Shown here piece by piece: positions 7,555-16,464 of a stretch of DNA of 64,000 bases. A model generated the notes under the pieces. The model was not told the origin of the DNA, ran no database searches, and saw only the letters and a list, made by a program, of their open reading frames with translations. Each line of letters starts with the position of its first letter. Position 1 is the first letter of the stretch. The DNA is from Pseudomaricurvus sp965656525. GTDB lineage: Bacteria; Pseudomonadota; Gammaproteobacteria; Pseudomonadales; Cellvibrionaceae. The DNA lies in the NCBI GenBank assembly GCA_965656525.1, contig CBFHKY010000003.1, positions 1 through 64,000 on the forward strand. Direction: 5' to 3'. A program made the translations under genes and the position numbers.

Positions 7555-8934
7555 CTATGCGCTTTTACGACGCAATAGCGACAGTAAACCCTTTTTGTTC
7601 TGGTTAAAAAGATACTGATCTCGAATGCCGACAACATCGACATCGTAGTGCCCAGGCTCTAGGTCGTTCGCAATTTCAATCTTACCAACCTGTTCTAAGG
7701 TTTTTTTACCTTTATCGACAAGAGCCTGTTTTTGGCGATCATCTTCAGCTAAATCAACAAAATAAGGTTTGGCTAAGGGGGTCTTGTTGGAATCGAGCAC
7801 CACCATGATTTTAGGTTTCAAACGGCGTTCGAAGTTTTGCTCTACCACTACCGCGACCTGCCCGGTGTTTAAGGCAATTAGAGTACCTGTAGGGTACAGG
7901 CCGATGGCGCGAATGAATTCCACGACCAACTCTTCTTGAAAATCTTTATCACGCGCAGCGTACAATTTAGCCACAGCCTTTGAAGGCGACACACTGCTCT
8001 TGCCCCTAGGGTTAATGGTTTCATCGTAAAAGGTCACAATGCCTGCGATTTTGCCACCGAGCGAGATTTTATCGCCGCGCAATTGTTGTGGAAACCCGCT
8101 GCCATTAATACGCTCACAATGGTGCTTCAATACCGATATGACTTTGGGGTCCATATTTGGTGATTTGCGCAGAGCATTCACGCCAAACTCAACAAAGCGC
8201 TGATAAACACGCTCTTCTTTTTCGCTGCGTTCAGCTTTATCGATAATTTGGTGGGGTATTTTGACTTTGCCGACATCTTTCAACAATACACCCATAGCCA
8301 AGGTGTCCAGATCTTGCTTCGACATACCAATGTGACGGCCGAAGATAATTGCCCAAACAGCCGCACGCATGGAGTGAGCATAGGTATGCTCATCCATATC
8401 TTTCACTTTGGATAACCAAGTAAACGCATCAGGGTTACGTAAAACACTGTCCACCATGTGCCCAGCCACACGGCGAGTTTCTTTGACGGGCACAGCTTCG
8501 CCCGCACCCACCAACTGCAATACATCCCCAACCGTTTGAAAAACAGCACTGTGGAGCTGACGGGCGCCATTAATTTCTTTCTTTAGGGAAACCGCGGGGG
8601 CAGGGTATTGCCCTCTAGCGATCTTCAGTGGAGACACAACAACCTTGACCCGGATATCCCTTTGAGAGGTTGCTGAAGACTGGCCGCCAGCAGAAGCCTT
8701 TTTTTCCAGGGCTTTAAGCTTTGTTCTCAGTGGCCCAGCACCCTTGGCTACATCGATATAAACGTAGCGACAATGGGACTGTAGCTCTCGGATCTCTGTC
8801 AGCTCACGAATATAAAAACCCTGCAGCGGAAACGGTGTTTGTGCCCAAGGACGATCGAGGCCCGACACAAACATGCCGACCATCAAATCATTTACATCCA
8901 CTTTAAGTTGCTTAACACCCACTGTAGCGATCAA
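7555..8934 (-). CDS. Degenerate HD-GYP domain protein with N-terminal DUF3391
   Basis: HD-GYP proteins normally hydrolyse cyclic-di-GMP. This 459-residue protein begins with a DUF3391 domain (about 8-100: VNDLMVGMFVSGLDRPW, PFPLQGFYI) followed by an HD-GYP domain (about 165-345). The catalytic signatures are altered: HD is LKDVGK (Lys219-Asp220), HHExxDGxGYP reads HCERINGSGFP (272-282), while YDETIN (about 303) and His187 remain. It is therefore probably a binding or scaffolding protein, or an enzyme with altered activity. The longest frame starts at a TTG (8934); a GTG at 8922 is an equally plausible start. It ends 115 bp from psd on the other strand. Confidence 0.85.
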   Translation of the reverse strand: MIATVGVKQLKVDVNDLMVGMFVSGLDRPWAQTPFPLQGFYIRELTEIRELQSHCRYVYIDVAKGAGPLRTKLKALEKKASAGGQSSATSQRDIRVKVVVSPLKIARGQYPAPAVSLKKEINGARQLHSAVFQTVGDVLQLVGAGEAVPVKETRRVAGHMVDSVLRNPDAFTWLSKVKDMDEHTYAHSMRAAVWAIIFGRHIGMSKQDLDTLAMGVLLKDVGKVKIPHQIIDKAERSEKEERVYQRFVEFGVNALRKSPNMDPKVISVLKHHCERINGSGFPQQLRGDKISLGGKIAGIVTFYDETINPRGKSSVSPSKAVAKLYAARDKDFQEELVVEFIRAIGLYPTGTLIALNTGQVAVVVEQNFERRLKPKIMVVLDSNKTPLAKPYFVDLAEDDRQKQALVDKGKKTLEQVGKIEIANDLEPGHYDVDVVGIRDQYLFNQNKKGLLSLLRRKSA

Positions 8935-9129
8935 CCTGTAATCAAAAGACTATTCCATGAATCTTCATTGTATAAAAATAAGACACCGAAAAACGGCAGT
9001 CATTCACATTTCACACAAACAATCAAAGCTGCGGTTTAACATCAAGCTATCGCCGCTGCTATCAGAAGACTCATTGCACAAACATCTGTAACGACTCAGA
9101 TGGCAGAAACTGTCTTTTCGATCAGCGTA

Positions 9130-10197
9130 TTACTGGTGATAAGCCCCTGAAAGCTCGTGTACCGCTTCAAAAAATGCACCCGCATGAGCTGGGTTCACTT
9201 CTGGTGTTACACCATGGCCTAGATTAAAAATGTGGCCAGAACCTTTGCCATAGCGGCTCAATATCACACCCACTTCTTCGCGAATGCGCTCAGGGCTGGC
9301 ATACAAAACCGCTGGGTCCATATTGCCTTGCAGTGCCACTTTACTGCCAACTCGCTCACGAGCTTGGCCAATATCCGTCGTCCAATCTAGGCCTAGAGCT
9401 GCTGCACCTGTGTCAGCCATCATTTCCAGCCATTGCCCACCACCTTTGGTAAACAGTATTACCGGTACATCATTGCCCTCTTGGGATGTTATCAGACCAT
9501 CAAGAATACGCTGCATAGGCTTAAGTGAAAACTCTTGGTAGGCGTTGTAGCTCAATGCTCCACCCCATGAATCAAAAATTTGTATGGCTTGAGCGCCAGC
9601 ACGTATTTGCTCATTCAGATAGTCTGTAATGGAGGCCACGAGCTTATCCAATAGGCGATGCAGCAGCTGAGGCTGGTCATAGAGCATAGCTTTAGTATTG
9701 CGATAATCCTTAGAAGAGCCACCCTCCACCATGTAGGTTGCCAATGTCCAAGGGCTACCAGTGAAACCAATCAAAGGAACCCGACCATTCAATTCACGGC
9801 GAATCAAAGAAACAGCATCTACGACGTAGCTCAGGTCTTGCGACGTATTCACAATGGGCAAAGCATCGATATCGGCCTCTGTGCGTACCGATTTTTTAAA
9901 GCGAGGGCCTTCACCTGTTTCAAAATACAAACCCAAACCCATGGCATCAGGAATGGTAAGGATATCAGAGAACAAAATTGCCGCGTCCAATTGCGGGAAG
10001 CGCTCCAAGGGCTGCATTGTCACTTCACAAGCCATTTCTGGGTTCATACAGAGGCTCATAAAATCCCCCGCGCGTGCACGGGTAGCACGATATTCAGGGA
10101 GGTAGCGTCCTGCCTGACGCATCATCCACACTGGCGTTCTGTCTACCGATTGTTTTCGTAAAGCACGTAAAAAGCGATCATTTTTTAATTCAGTCAT
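9130..10197 (-). CDS. hemE: Uroporphyrinogen decarboxylase
   Basis: Cytoplasmic heme-pathway enzyme that removes four acetate carboxyls from uroporphyrinogen III to give coproporphyrinogen III. The 355 residues equal the family length. N-terminal PVWMMRQAGRYLPEYR (about 22-37) carries the substrate-binding arginines; LFSDILTIPDAMGLGL includes the catalytic Asp; FTGSPWTLATYMVEGG, FDSWGG and the C-terminal FNLGHGVTPEVNPAH are intact. It lies downstream of gltBD in the same direction, separated by a likely terminator at 10292. Heme supply connects it to the oxidase and heme A genes further along. Confidence 0.98.
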   Translation of the reverse strand: MTELKNDRFLRALRKQSVDRTPVWMMRQAGRYLPEYRATRARAGDFMSLCMNPEMACEVTMQPLERFPQLDAAILFSDILTIPDAMGLGLYFETGEGPRFKKSVRTEADIDALPIVNTSQDLSYVVDAVSLIRRELNGRVPLIGFTGSPWTLATYMVEGGSSKDYRNTKAMLYDQPQLLHRLLDKLVASITDYLNEQIRAGAQAIQIFDSWGGALSYNAYQEFSLKPMQRILDGLITSQEGNDVPVILFTKGGGQWLEMMADTGAAALGLDWTTDIGQARERVGSKVALQGNMDPAVLYASPERIREEVGVILSRYGKGSGHIFNLGHGVTPEVNPAHAGAFFEAVHELSGAYHQ

Positions 10198-10291
10198 GGC
10201 AGCCTACAGTATTGAATCGTCAACAAGGGTGACATTCTACGCAGCGGGGGTTACCGCGTCGATGTTTAACCAGATAAGAAGAAAGAGGGGA

Positions 10292-10318
10292 GAAAAATAC
10301 GACCGCACTGGGCGGCCG
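10292..10318 (-). terminator. Terminator after gltD
   Basis: On the minus strand a 7-bp stem with one mismatch (CGGCCGC/GCGGTCG) around a 5-nt loop is followed by TATTTTT. It sits 25 bp past the gltD stop and before hemE. Confidence 0.6.
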
Positions 10319-10343
10319 TTTAAAAGATGGTGCTATGAGGTAT

Positions 10344-11762
10344 TTAGACCTGAAGATAATCGAGGATACCTTCGGCTGCTTCACGACCTTCCCAAATGGC
10401 AGTTACCACTAGATCAGACCCGCGAACCATGTCCCCACCCGCAAAAACTTTTTCATTGGTGGTCTGGAATTTATAGGTTTGCTTTTCTGGCGCAATCACA
10501 CCACCCCAGTCGTTTACACCGATCTTATGGTCATCAAACCAAGATTCTGGACTTGGGCGAAAGCCAAAAGCAATCAGCACAACATCGGCGGGTAAAATTT
10601 CTTCACTTCCAGGGACTGGCTCGGGACGACGGCGACCGTTTTCATCAGGCTCACCCATCTGAGTGGTAACAACTTTCACACCTTCCACTTTATCTTCACC
10701 CACGATAGCGATGGGCTGGCGATTAAAGAGAAACTTAACACCCTCTTCACGAGCATTAGCCACTTCGCGTTTCGAACCAGGCATGTTGGCCTCGTCACGG
10801 CGATAGGCGCAGGTTACGCGTGCCGCTTGCTGACGAATAGACGTGCGGTTACAGTCCATGGCCGTGTCGCCACCACCAAGAACCACCACTTTCTGACCCG
10901 CAACACTGATGAAGTCAGACTCGTCTTTTTCAAAACCCATGTTGCGGTTCACGTTAGACACCAAGAAAGGCAGAGCGTCATAAACACCCGCCAAGTCTTC
11001 ACCTGGAAAACCGCCCTTCATGTAATTGTAAGTACCCATGCCCATAAAGACAGCATCGTACTCATCCATCAAGGTTTCCATAGTGACATCGGTACCAACA
11101 TTGGTGTTCAAGCGAAACTCGACACCCATTTCAGTAAAGACTTCACGGCGACGTGTCATCACTGATTTTTCGAGTTTGAACTCTGGTATACCAAAAGTGA
11201 GCAAGCCACCGATTTCTGGGTATTTATCGAAAACCACTGGTTTCACGCCATTGCGTACCAGTATGTCTGCACAGCCCAACCCTGCTGGGCCGGCACCGAT
11301 GATCGCGACCTTTTTATCGGTCCATACCACATCAGACATGTCTGGCTTCCAGCCCATCGCAAATGCCGTATCGGTAATGTATTTCTCCACATTGCCAATA
11401 GTAACTGCACCAAATCCATCATTTAGGGTGCAGGCACCTTCGCACAAACGATCCTGTGGACATACTCGACCGCATACCTCAGGCAGAGTATTGGTTTGGT
11501 GGCTGAGATTGGCAGCCTCAAAAATATTGCCTTCAGATACCAGTTTCAACCAGTTTGGAATGAAGTTATGAACAGGGCATTTCCACTCACAGTAAGGGTT
11601 ACCGCATTCTAAACAGCGGTGTGACTGGTTTTCAGCCTGATCGGAACTAAAGGGCTGATAAATCTCTACAAACTGAGTTTTACGAGATTTGATACCCTTT
11701 TTTTCAGGATCTTGGCGACCCACGTCCAAGAACTGAAAGTTGTTTTTCAAACGGTCAGCCAT
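10344..11762 (-). CDS. gltD: Glutamate synthase (NADPH) small subunit
   Basis: Beta subunit of NADPH-GOGAT: oxidises NADPH on FAD and passes electrons through iron-sulfur centres to GltB. The 472 residues match the family. The N-terminal cysteines CLECGNPYCEWKCP (about 50-63) and CGRVCPQDRLCEGAC (about 95-109) hold [4Fe-4S] clusters. GAGPAGLGCA (about 156) binds FAD and GGGDTAMDC (about 295) binds NADPH. It is 53 bp downstream of gltB and surely co-transcribed with it, which yields the ammonia-assimilating glutamate synthase. Confidence 0.98.
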   Translation of the reverse strand: MADRLKNNFQFLDVGRQDPEKKGIKSRKTQFVEIYQPFSSDQAENQSHRCLECGNPYCEWKCPVHNFIPNWLKLVSEGNIFEAANLSHQTNTLPEVCGRVCPQDRLCEGACTLNDGFGAVTIGNVEKYITDTAFAMGWKPDMSDVVWTDKKVAIIGAGPAGLGCADILVRNGVKPVVFDKYPEIGGLLTFGIPEFKLEKSVMTRRREVFTEMGVEFRLNTNVGTDVTMETLMDEYDAVFMGMGTYNYMKGGFPGEDLAGVYDALPFLVSNVNRNMGFEKDESDFISVAGQKVVVLGGGDTAMDCNRTSIRQQAARVTCAYRRDEANMPGSKREVANAREEGVKFLFNRQPIAIVGEDKVEGVKVVTTQMGEPDENGRRRPEPVPGSEEILPADVVLIAFGFRPSPESWFDDHKIGVNDWGGVIAPEKQTYKFQTTNEKVFAGGDMVRGSDLVVTAIWEGREAAEGILDYLQV

Positions 11763-11815
11763 AATGCTTTCTCTATTGTACTCGTTGCCGTTACGGTGTG
11801 GTGTCCAACGCGGCG

Positions 11816-14800
11816 TTATTCGCCGCGCTGAGTAACGTTATCCAATAACTGACCCAAGCTGGCAGCTTTAGGTTTCACAAGCCAGAATTTGCCAATGTAA
11901 TCATTAAAGTTCGCAAGTAATTTGCGGCCCCAAGCACTGTCGGTTTCCGCTACGAATTCTTCAATGACGGTGCGTAAGTGGTGGCGATGGGGCTCGAGAG
12001 ATTCACTGTTAATACGGTGAATTTCAATCAGCTCATGGTTGTACTTGTCTACAAAGGTATTCGTCTGATCCAGCACATACGCGAACCCGCCCGTCATTCC
12101 GGCACCAAAGTTAACACCAGTATCACCCAGCACGGTAACCACACCACCTGTCATGTATTCACAGCAGTGATCCCCCGCACCTTCGACAACCACATGCGCA
12201 CCAGAGTTACGGACACCACAGCGTTCACCAGCTGTACCTGCGGCGAACAATTTACCGCCTGTGGCGCCATACAAGCAGGTATTGCCCATAATACTAGTGT
12301 CTTGCGACTGAAATTCTGAACCCGCTGGTGGACGAAGTACGATTTTACCCCCGGCCATACCTTTACCAACGTAATCATTGGCATCACCTTCAAGGTACAA
12401 TTCCAAACCACCGGCGTTCCACACACCAAAGCTTTGCCCAGCAATACCGGTCAAGTTCAGCTTGATGGGCGCATCAGCCATGCCTTGATTGCCATAACGC
12501 TTGGCAATTTCGCCACTGATGCGTGCGCCAATGGAGCGGTCACAGTTGGTGATATGGAAATTAAACTCGCCACCAGACTTCGCATCGATGGCTGGCAAAA
12601 TCTCTGCAACCATACGCTCAGCACACTCACCCTTGTCGTATGGGTGGTTGCGTTCAACCGCACAGATTTGAGGCTTAGAAGCCAACAAATCATCGGTGTA
12701 AATAATAGGGCCTAAATCCAGTTTGGCTTGTTTAGTGGTACGGCCTTCGATCGCCTCGAGCAAATCCACACGACCGACGAGCTCACTTAGTGTACGCACG
12801 CCAAGGCGCGCCATCCACTCACGGGTCTCTTCAGCCACAAAAAGGAAAAAGTTTCTCGCCATTTCCACTGTGCCAATGTAATGATCGTCACGCAACTTTT
12901 GATTTTGCGTCGCGACACCAGTAGCGCAGTTGTTCAAGTGACAAATACGCAGGTATTTACAGCCTAAAGCCACCATTGGAGCCGTACCAAAACCGAAGCT
13001 TTCCGCCCCCAAAATAGTCGCTTTAATCACATCTAAGCCAGACTTCAAACCACCATCGGTTTGAACACGAACTTTATCACGCAGATCATTAGCGCGTAGA
13101 GTTTGATGGGTCTCGCTCAGGCCAAGTTCCCATGGAGAGCCTGCATAGCGGATCGACGTTAACGGGCTTGCAGCGGTGCCACCGTCATAACCAGAAATGG
13201 TAATCAAGTCAGCGTAGGCTTTGGCCACACCCGCCGCAATGGTACCCACTCCAGGGCGAGACACCAGCTTCACAGAAACCAATGCCGCTGGGTTAACTTG
13301 CTTCAAGTCATAGATGAGCTGTGCCAGATCCTCGATCGAATAAATATCGTGGTGTGGTGGTGGCGAGATCAACGTTACCCCTGGTACGGAATAACGCAGG
13401 CGGGCAATCAGATCGTTGACTTTGCCACCTGGCAACTGGCCACCCTCACCCGGTTTTGCGCCTTGCGCCACTTTGATCTGCAATACATCAGCGTTAACGA
13501 GGTAGTGCGGTGTTACACCGAAGCGACCGGAAGCAATTTGCTTAATTTTAGAAATCTTGTTGGTGCCAAAGCGTGCTGGATCTTCACCACCCTCACCACT
13601 GTTTGAGCGACCACCCAAGCTGTTCATTGCTTCGGCCAACGCTTCGTGTGCCTCGGGCGATAATGCACCCAATGACATGGCCGCCGAGTCAAAGCGTCGC
13701 ACAATTGCTTCAACAGGTTCAACATCGCTCAAGGCAACGGGCTCAAGACTTTCTTTGAGTTTGAGTAAATCACGCAAGGTCGCGGTAGGCCGATTATTTA
13801 CCAGCTCGGCATAATCACGCCACGCTGAATAATCACCACTTTTAACAGCGGTCTGTAACGCCTGAACCACTTCTGGGTTGAAGGCATGGTATTCTTCGCC
13901 GTGAACGTACTTGAGCAGACCACCTGGATTAATTGGCTTACGCTTCGACCAAGCTAGCGCGGCAAGAGCTTTTTGATCTGCTTCCAGCTCTTCAAAACCG
14001 GCACCTTCGATACGACTACTGGTTCCAGCAAAACAAAGGTCAATAACGGGTGTGCTCAAACCAATGGCTTCAAACAGCTGCGCACCTCGGTAAGAGGCAA
14101 CAGTAGAAATGCCCATCTTCGATAAGATCTTAAGCAAACCTTTATTAAGACCCTTGCGGTAGTTTTTATAGGCTGAAGTAGCATCCAATAGCACTTCGCC
14201 TGTTTCAATCAGTTCATTAATCACCTGATAAGCAAGGTACGGGTACACGGCCGTTGCACCGAACCCGATGAGCGCAGCAACATGATGAGAATCACGAGCG
14301 CTGCCGGTTTCGACAATAATATTGGCGTCGCAACGCAAGCCTTCATTCGTGAGCCGATGATGCACAGCACCAGTGGCCATCAGACCAGAGATCGGTAAGC
14401 GGCCTGCAACCACATGCTTGTCAGTGAGCACCATCAACACTTTGCCGTTTTTCACGGCAGCCACGATCTCATCGGTTAGATCGTGTATGGCTTGCTCCAG
14501 AGATTTTTCTGACGGGTCATAAGTTAGATCGCACTCATAAGCCGAATAGCCTGGGCGCTCCACTGACATCAACGCCTCAAACTTAACTGGCGAGAGTACG
14601 GGTGACGTCAAGATGATCCGGTCAGCGTGCGCCTCGGTTTCGGTATAGACCGACAACTCTCGACCGATACACGTTTCCAGCGACATGACGATGGCTTCGC
14701 GCAACGGATCTATAGGCGGATTAGTGACCTGCGCAAACTGCTGACGGAAGTAGTCATACACACTGCGTTGCTTTTCCGACAGCACAGCCATTGGCGTATC

Positions 14801-16267
14801 GTCACCCATGGAGCCAACCGCCTCTTGAGCATCTTCTGCCAGAGGCCTAATGACCTGATCACGCTCTTCAAAAGACACTTGATACATCTTCATGAAGGCT
14901 TTTAATGTATCGCGAGACATTGGCTCACCCGACACATCAGACTGCAGGGTGTCTTCCATGCGGAAAGCTTTACTGCTTAACCAGTCTTTATAAGGTTGAC
15001 TTGTCTTTAACATCTCATCGATGTCAGCCGTGTGATAGAGCTTACCCGTCTGTGTATCTACCGAAAGGATTTGACCAGGCCCCAAGCGCCCTTTGGCAAC
15101 AACATCTTCTGGTTTGTAGTTGTAGGTGCCGATTTCAGAAGCAACCGTAATCAGTCCGTCTTTGGTGATTACCCAGCGAGAAGGACGCAAGCCATTTCTA
15201 TCGAGAGTACATACCGCGTAACGACCATCGGTAATGACCAAACCGGCTGGGCCATCCCAAGGTTCAACGTGCATGGAGTTGTATTCATAGAAGGCACGCA
15301 GATCTGAATCCATGTGTTCAACATTTTGCCAGGCTGGCGGTACAAGCATACGGACGGCACGATGCAATTCCATACCACCGGTCAGCAATATTTCCAGCAT
15401 GTTGTCCAAGCTGGAAGAGTCTGAGCCTGTGCGATTTACGAGCGGAGCAATGCTTTCTATCTCGGGCAGTAAATCGGTTTTAAACTTCGGTGTGCGAGCC
15501 ACAGACCAGTTGCGATTACCCATCACGGTGTTGATCTCACCATTGTGAGCCAACATACGGAAGGGTTGCGCCAGCGGCCACTGCGGCATGGTGTTGGTAG
15601 AAAAACGCTGATGGAACACACAAATTGCAGTTTCTAACGCTGGATCGGCAAGGTCTAAAAAGAACCCAGGCAGATCCACTGGCATCATCAAGCCTTTATA
15701 AGAGATAACGTCAGCACTCAGACTGGAAATATAGAAACTAGAATCACCTTGCAAGCGCTTTTCAGCGCGTCGGCGCGCCATGAATAACGCGGCCGTTAGT
15801 GCTTGATCAGACATTTCTTGATTAGCCGCAATAAACAGGTGTGAAAATTGCGGCAATGAAGCCAAGGCAATGGGCCCCAAGCAACTTGAGTTTGTTGGAA
15901 CCGTTCTCCAGCCGAGTGCTTTCAGGCCTTGAGCACCCAATTCTTCTTCGACCACAGACATTGCTGCACGAGCAATGTCTTCGTCGTTAGACAGCATGAT
16001 CGATCCAATGCCATAGGCTTCTGGCAGGGTTAAACCCAGCTCAGTATCGGCTACACCACGGAGGAAAGAATCCGGCTTTTGCATCAGTAGGCCGCAACCG
16101 TCACCGGTTTTTCCGTCGGCAGCAATGCCTCCACGGTGAGTCATACAGGTTAGGGACTCAATGGCGGTCTTCAACAGACGATGGCTTGCCTCACCCTCAA
16201 GGTGGGCGATCAAACCAAATCCGCAGTTGTCTTTAAACTCATCTAGCTGGTAGAGGCCAGTGCTCAT
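11816..16267 (-). CDS. gltB: Glutamate synthase (NADPH) large subunit
   Basis: Alpha subunit of GOGAT: hydrolyses glutamine and transfers the ammonia to 2-oxoglutarate. The ATG at 16267 gives 1483 residues, as in Pseudomonas; a TTG 11 codons upstream is possible but would lengthen the propeptide. Cys15 (DEFKDNCGFGLIAH) becomes the N-terminal nucleophile of the Ntn glutaminase domain (about 15-420) after removal of 14 residues. The central domain follows; the FMN-binding synthase domain includes GGRSNSGEGGEDP, and the [3Fe-4S] cysteines are in CKYLRICHLNNC (C-x5-C-x4-C). The C-terminal GXGXG beta-helix (repeated G-G-x motifs, about 1260-1400) ends the protein. Confidence 0.98.
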   Translation of the reverse strand: MSTGLYQLDEFKDNCGFGLIAHLEGEASHRLLKTAIESLTCMTHRGGIAADGKTGDGCGLLMQKPDSFLRGVADTELGLTLPEAYGIGSIMLSNDEDIARAAMSVVEEELGAQGLKALGWRTVPTNSSCLGPIALASLPQFSHLFIAANQEMSDQALTAALFMARRRAEKRLQGDSSFYISSLSADVISYKGLMMPVDLPGFFLDLADPALETAICVFHQRFSTNTMPQWPLAQPFRMLAHNGEINTVMGNRNWSVARTPKFKTDLLPEIESIAPLVNRTGSDSSSLDNMLEILLTGGMELHRAVRMLVPPAWQNVEHMDSDLRAFYEYNSMHVEPWDGPAGLVITDGRYAVCTLDRNGLRPSRWVITKDGLITVASEIGTYNYKPEDVVAKGRLGPGQILSVDTQTGKLYHTADIDEMLKTSQPYKDWLSSKAFRMEDTLQSDVSGEPMSRDTLKAFMKMYQVSFEERDQVIRPLAEDAQEAVGSMGDDTPMAVLSEKQRSVYDYFRQQFAQVTNPPIDPLREAIVMSLETCIGRELSVYTETEAHADRIILTSPVLSPVKFEALMSVERPGYSAYECDLTYDPSEKSLEQAIHDLTDEIVAAVKNGKVLMVLTDKHVVAGRLPISGLMATGAVHHRLTNEGLRCDANIIVETGSARDSHHVAALIGFGATAVYPYLAYQVINELIETGEVLLDATSAYKNYRKGLNKGLLKILSKMGISTVASYRGAQLFEAIGLSTPVIDLCFAGTSSRIEGAGFEELEADQKALAALAWSKRKPINPGGLLKYVHGEEYHAFNPEVVQALQTAVKSGDYSAWRDYAELVNNRPTATLRDLLKLKESLEPVALSDVEPVEAIVRRFDSAAMSLGALSPEAHEALAEAMNSLGGRSNSGEGGEDPARFGTNKISKIKQIASGRFGVTPHYLVNADVLQIKVAQGAKPGEGGQLPGGKVNDLIARLRYSVPGVTLISPPPHHDIYSIEDLAQLIYDLKQVNPAALVSVKLVSRPGVGTIAAGVAKAYADLITISGYDGGTAASPLTSIRYAGSPWELGLSETHQTLRANDLRDKVRVQTDGGLKSGLDVIKATILGAESFGFGTAPMVALGCKYLRICHLNNCATGVATQNQKLRDDHYIGTVEMARNFFLFVAEETREWMARLGVRTLSELVGRVDLLEAIEGRTTKQAKLDLGPIIYTDDLLASKPQICAVERNHPYDKGECAERMVAEILPAIDAKSGGEFNFHITNCDRSIGARISGEIAKRYGNQGMADAPIKLNLTGIAGQSFGVWNAGGLELYLEGDANDYVGKGMAGGKIVLRPPAGSEFQSQDTSIMGNTCLYGATGGKLFAAGTAGERCGVRNSGAHVVVEGAGDHCCEYMTGGVVTVLGDTGVNFGAGMTGGFAYVLDQTNTFVDKYNHELIEIHRINSESLEPHRHHLRTVIEEFVAETDSAWGRKLLANFNDYIGKFWLVKPKAASLGQLLDNVTQRGE

Positions 16268-16337
16268 AGGCGGTCTCACACGAATAAATTTCTTTGTCAA
16301 AGTCCCAAAGCTTAAGCAAAATTACCTAGGCTGAGAC

Positions 16338-16366
16338 AAAAAAGCCCCTAGCGTTATTGAGGGGCT
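16338..16366 (-). terminator. Terminator after the damX-like gene
   Basis: On the minus strand AGCCCCT/AGGGGCT arms around a 10-nt loop are followed by six T. It lies 99 bp past the damX-like stop and upstream of gltB, so it separates the pil-aro-damX run from gltBD. Confidence 0.85.
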
Positions 16367-16464
16367 CCTTGGCAAATGGGCGCAGAATATTACCCGCTCA
16401 AGGGATACTTGGCAAGCCAGCTACAAACTGACAACACCTTACACCCTGTATTACGGACGGAGTT

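Noticed and set aside
9658..10161. Long open frame on the plus strand opposite hemE (167 codons)
   Set aside because: It is fully inside the well-supported hemE gene on the other strand, has no domain pattern and no ribosome binding site.
10196..10669. 157-codon frame starting at the hemE start region on the plus strand
   Set aside because: It overlaps gltD antisense for most of its length and crosses the likely gltD terminator.
11038..11571. 177-codon frame opposite gltD
   Set aside because: A shadow of gltD; low-complexity Ser/Thr/Pro composition, no recognisable motif.
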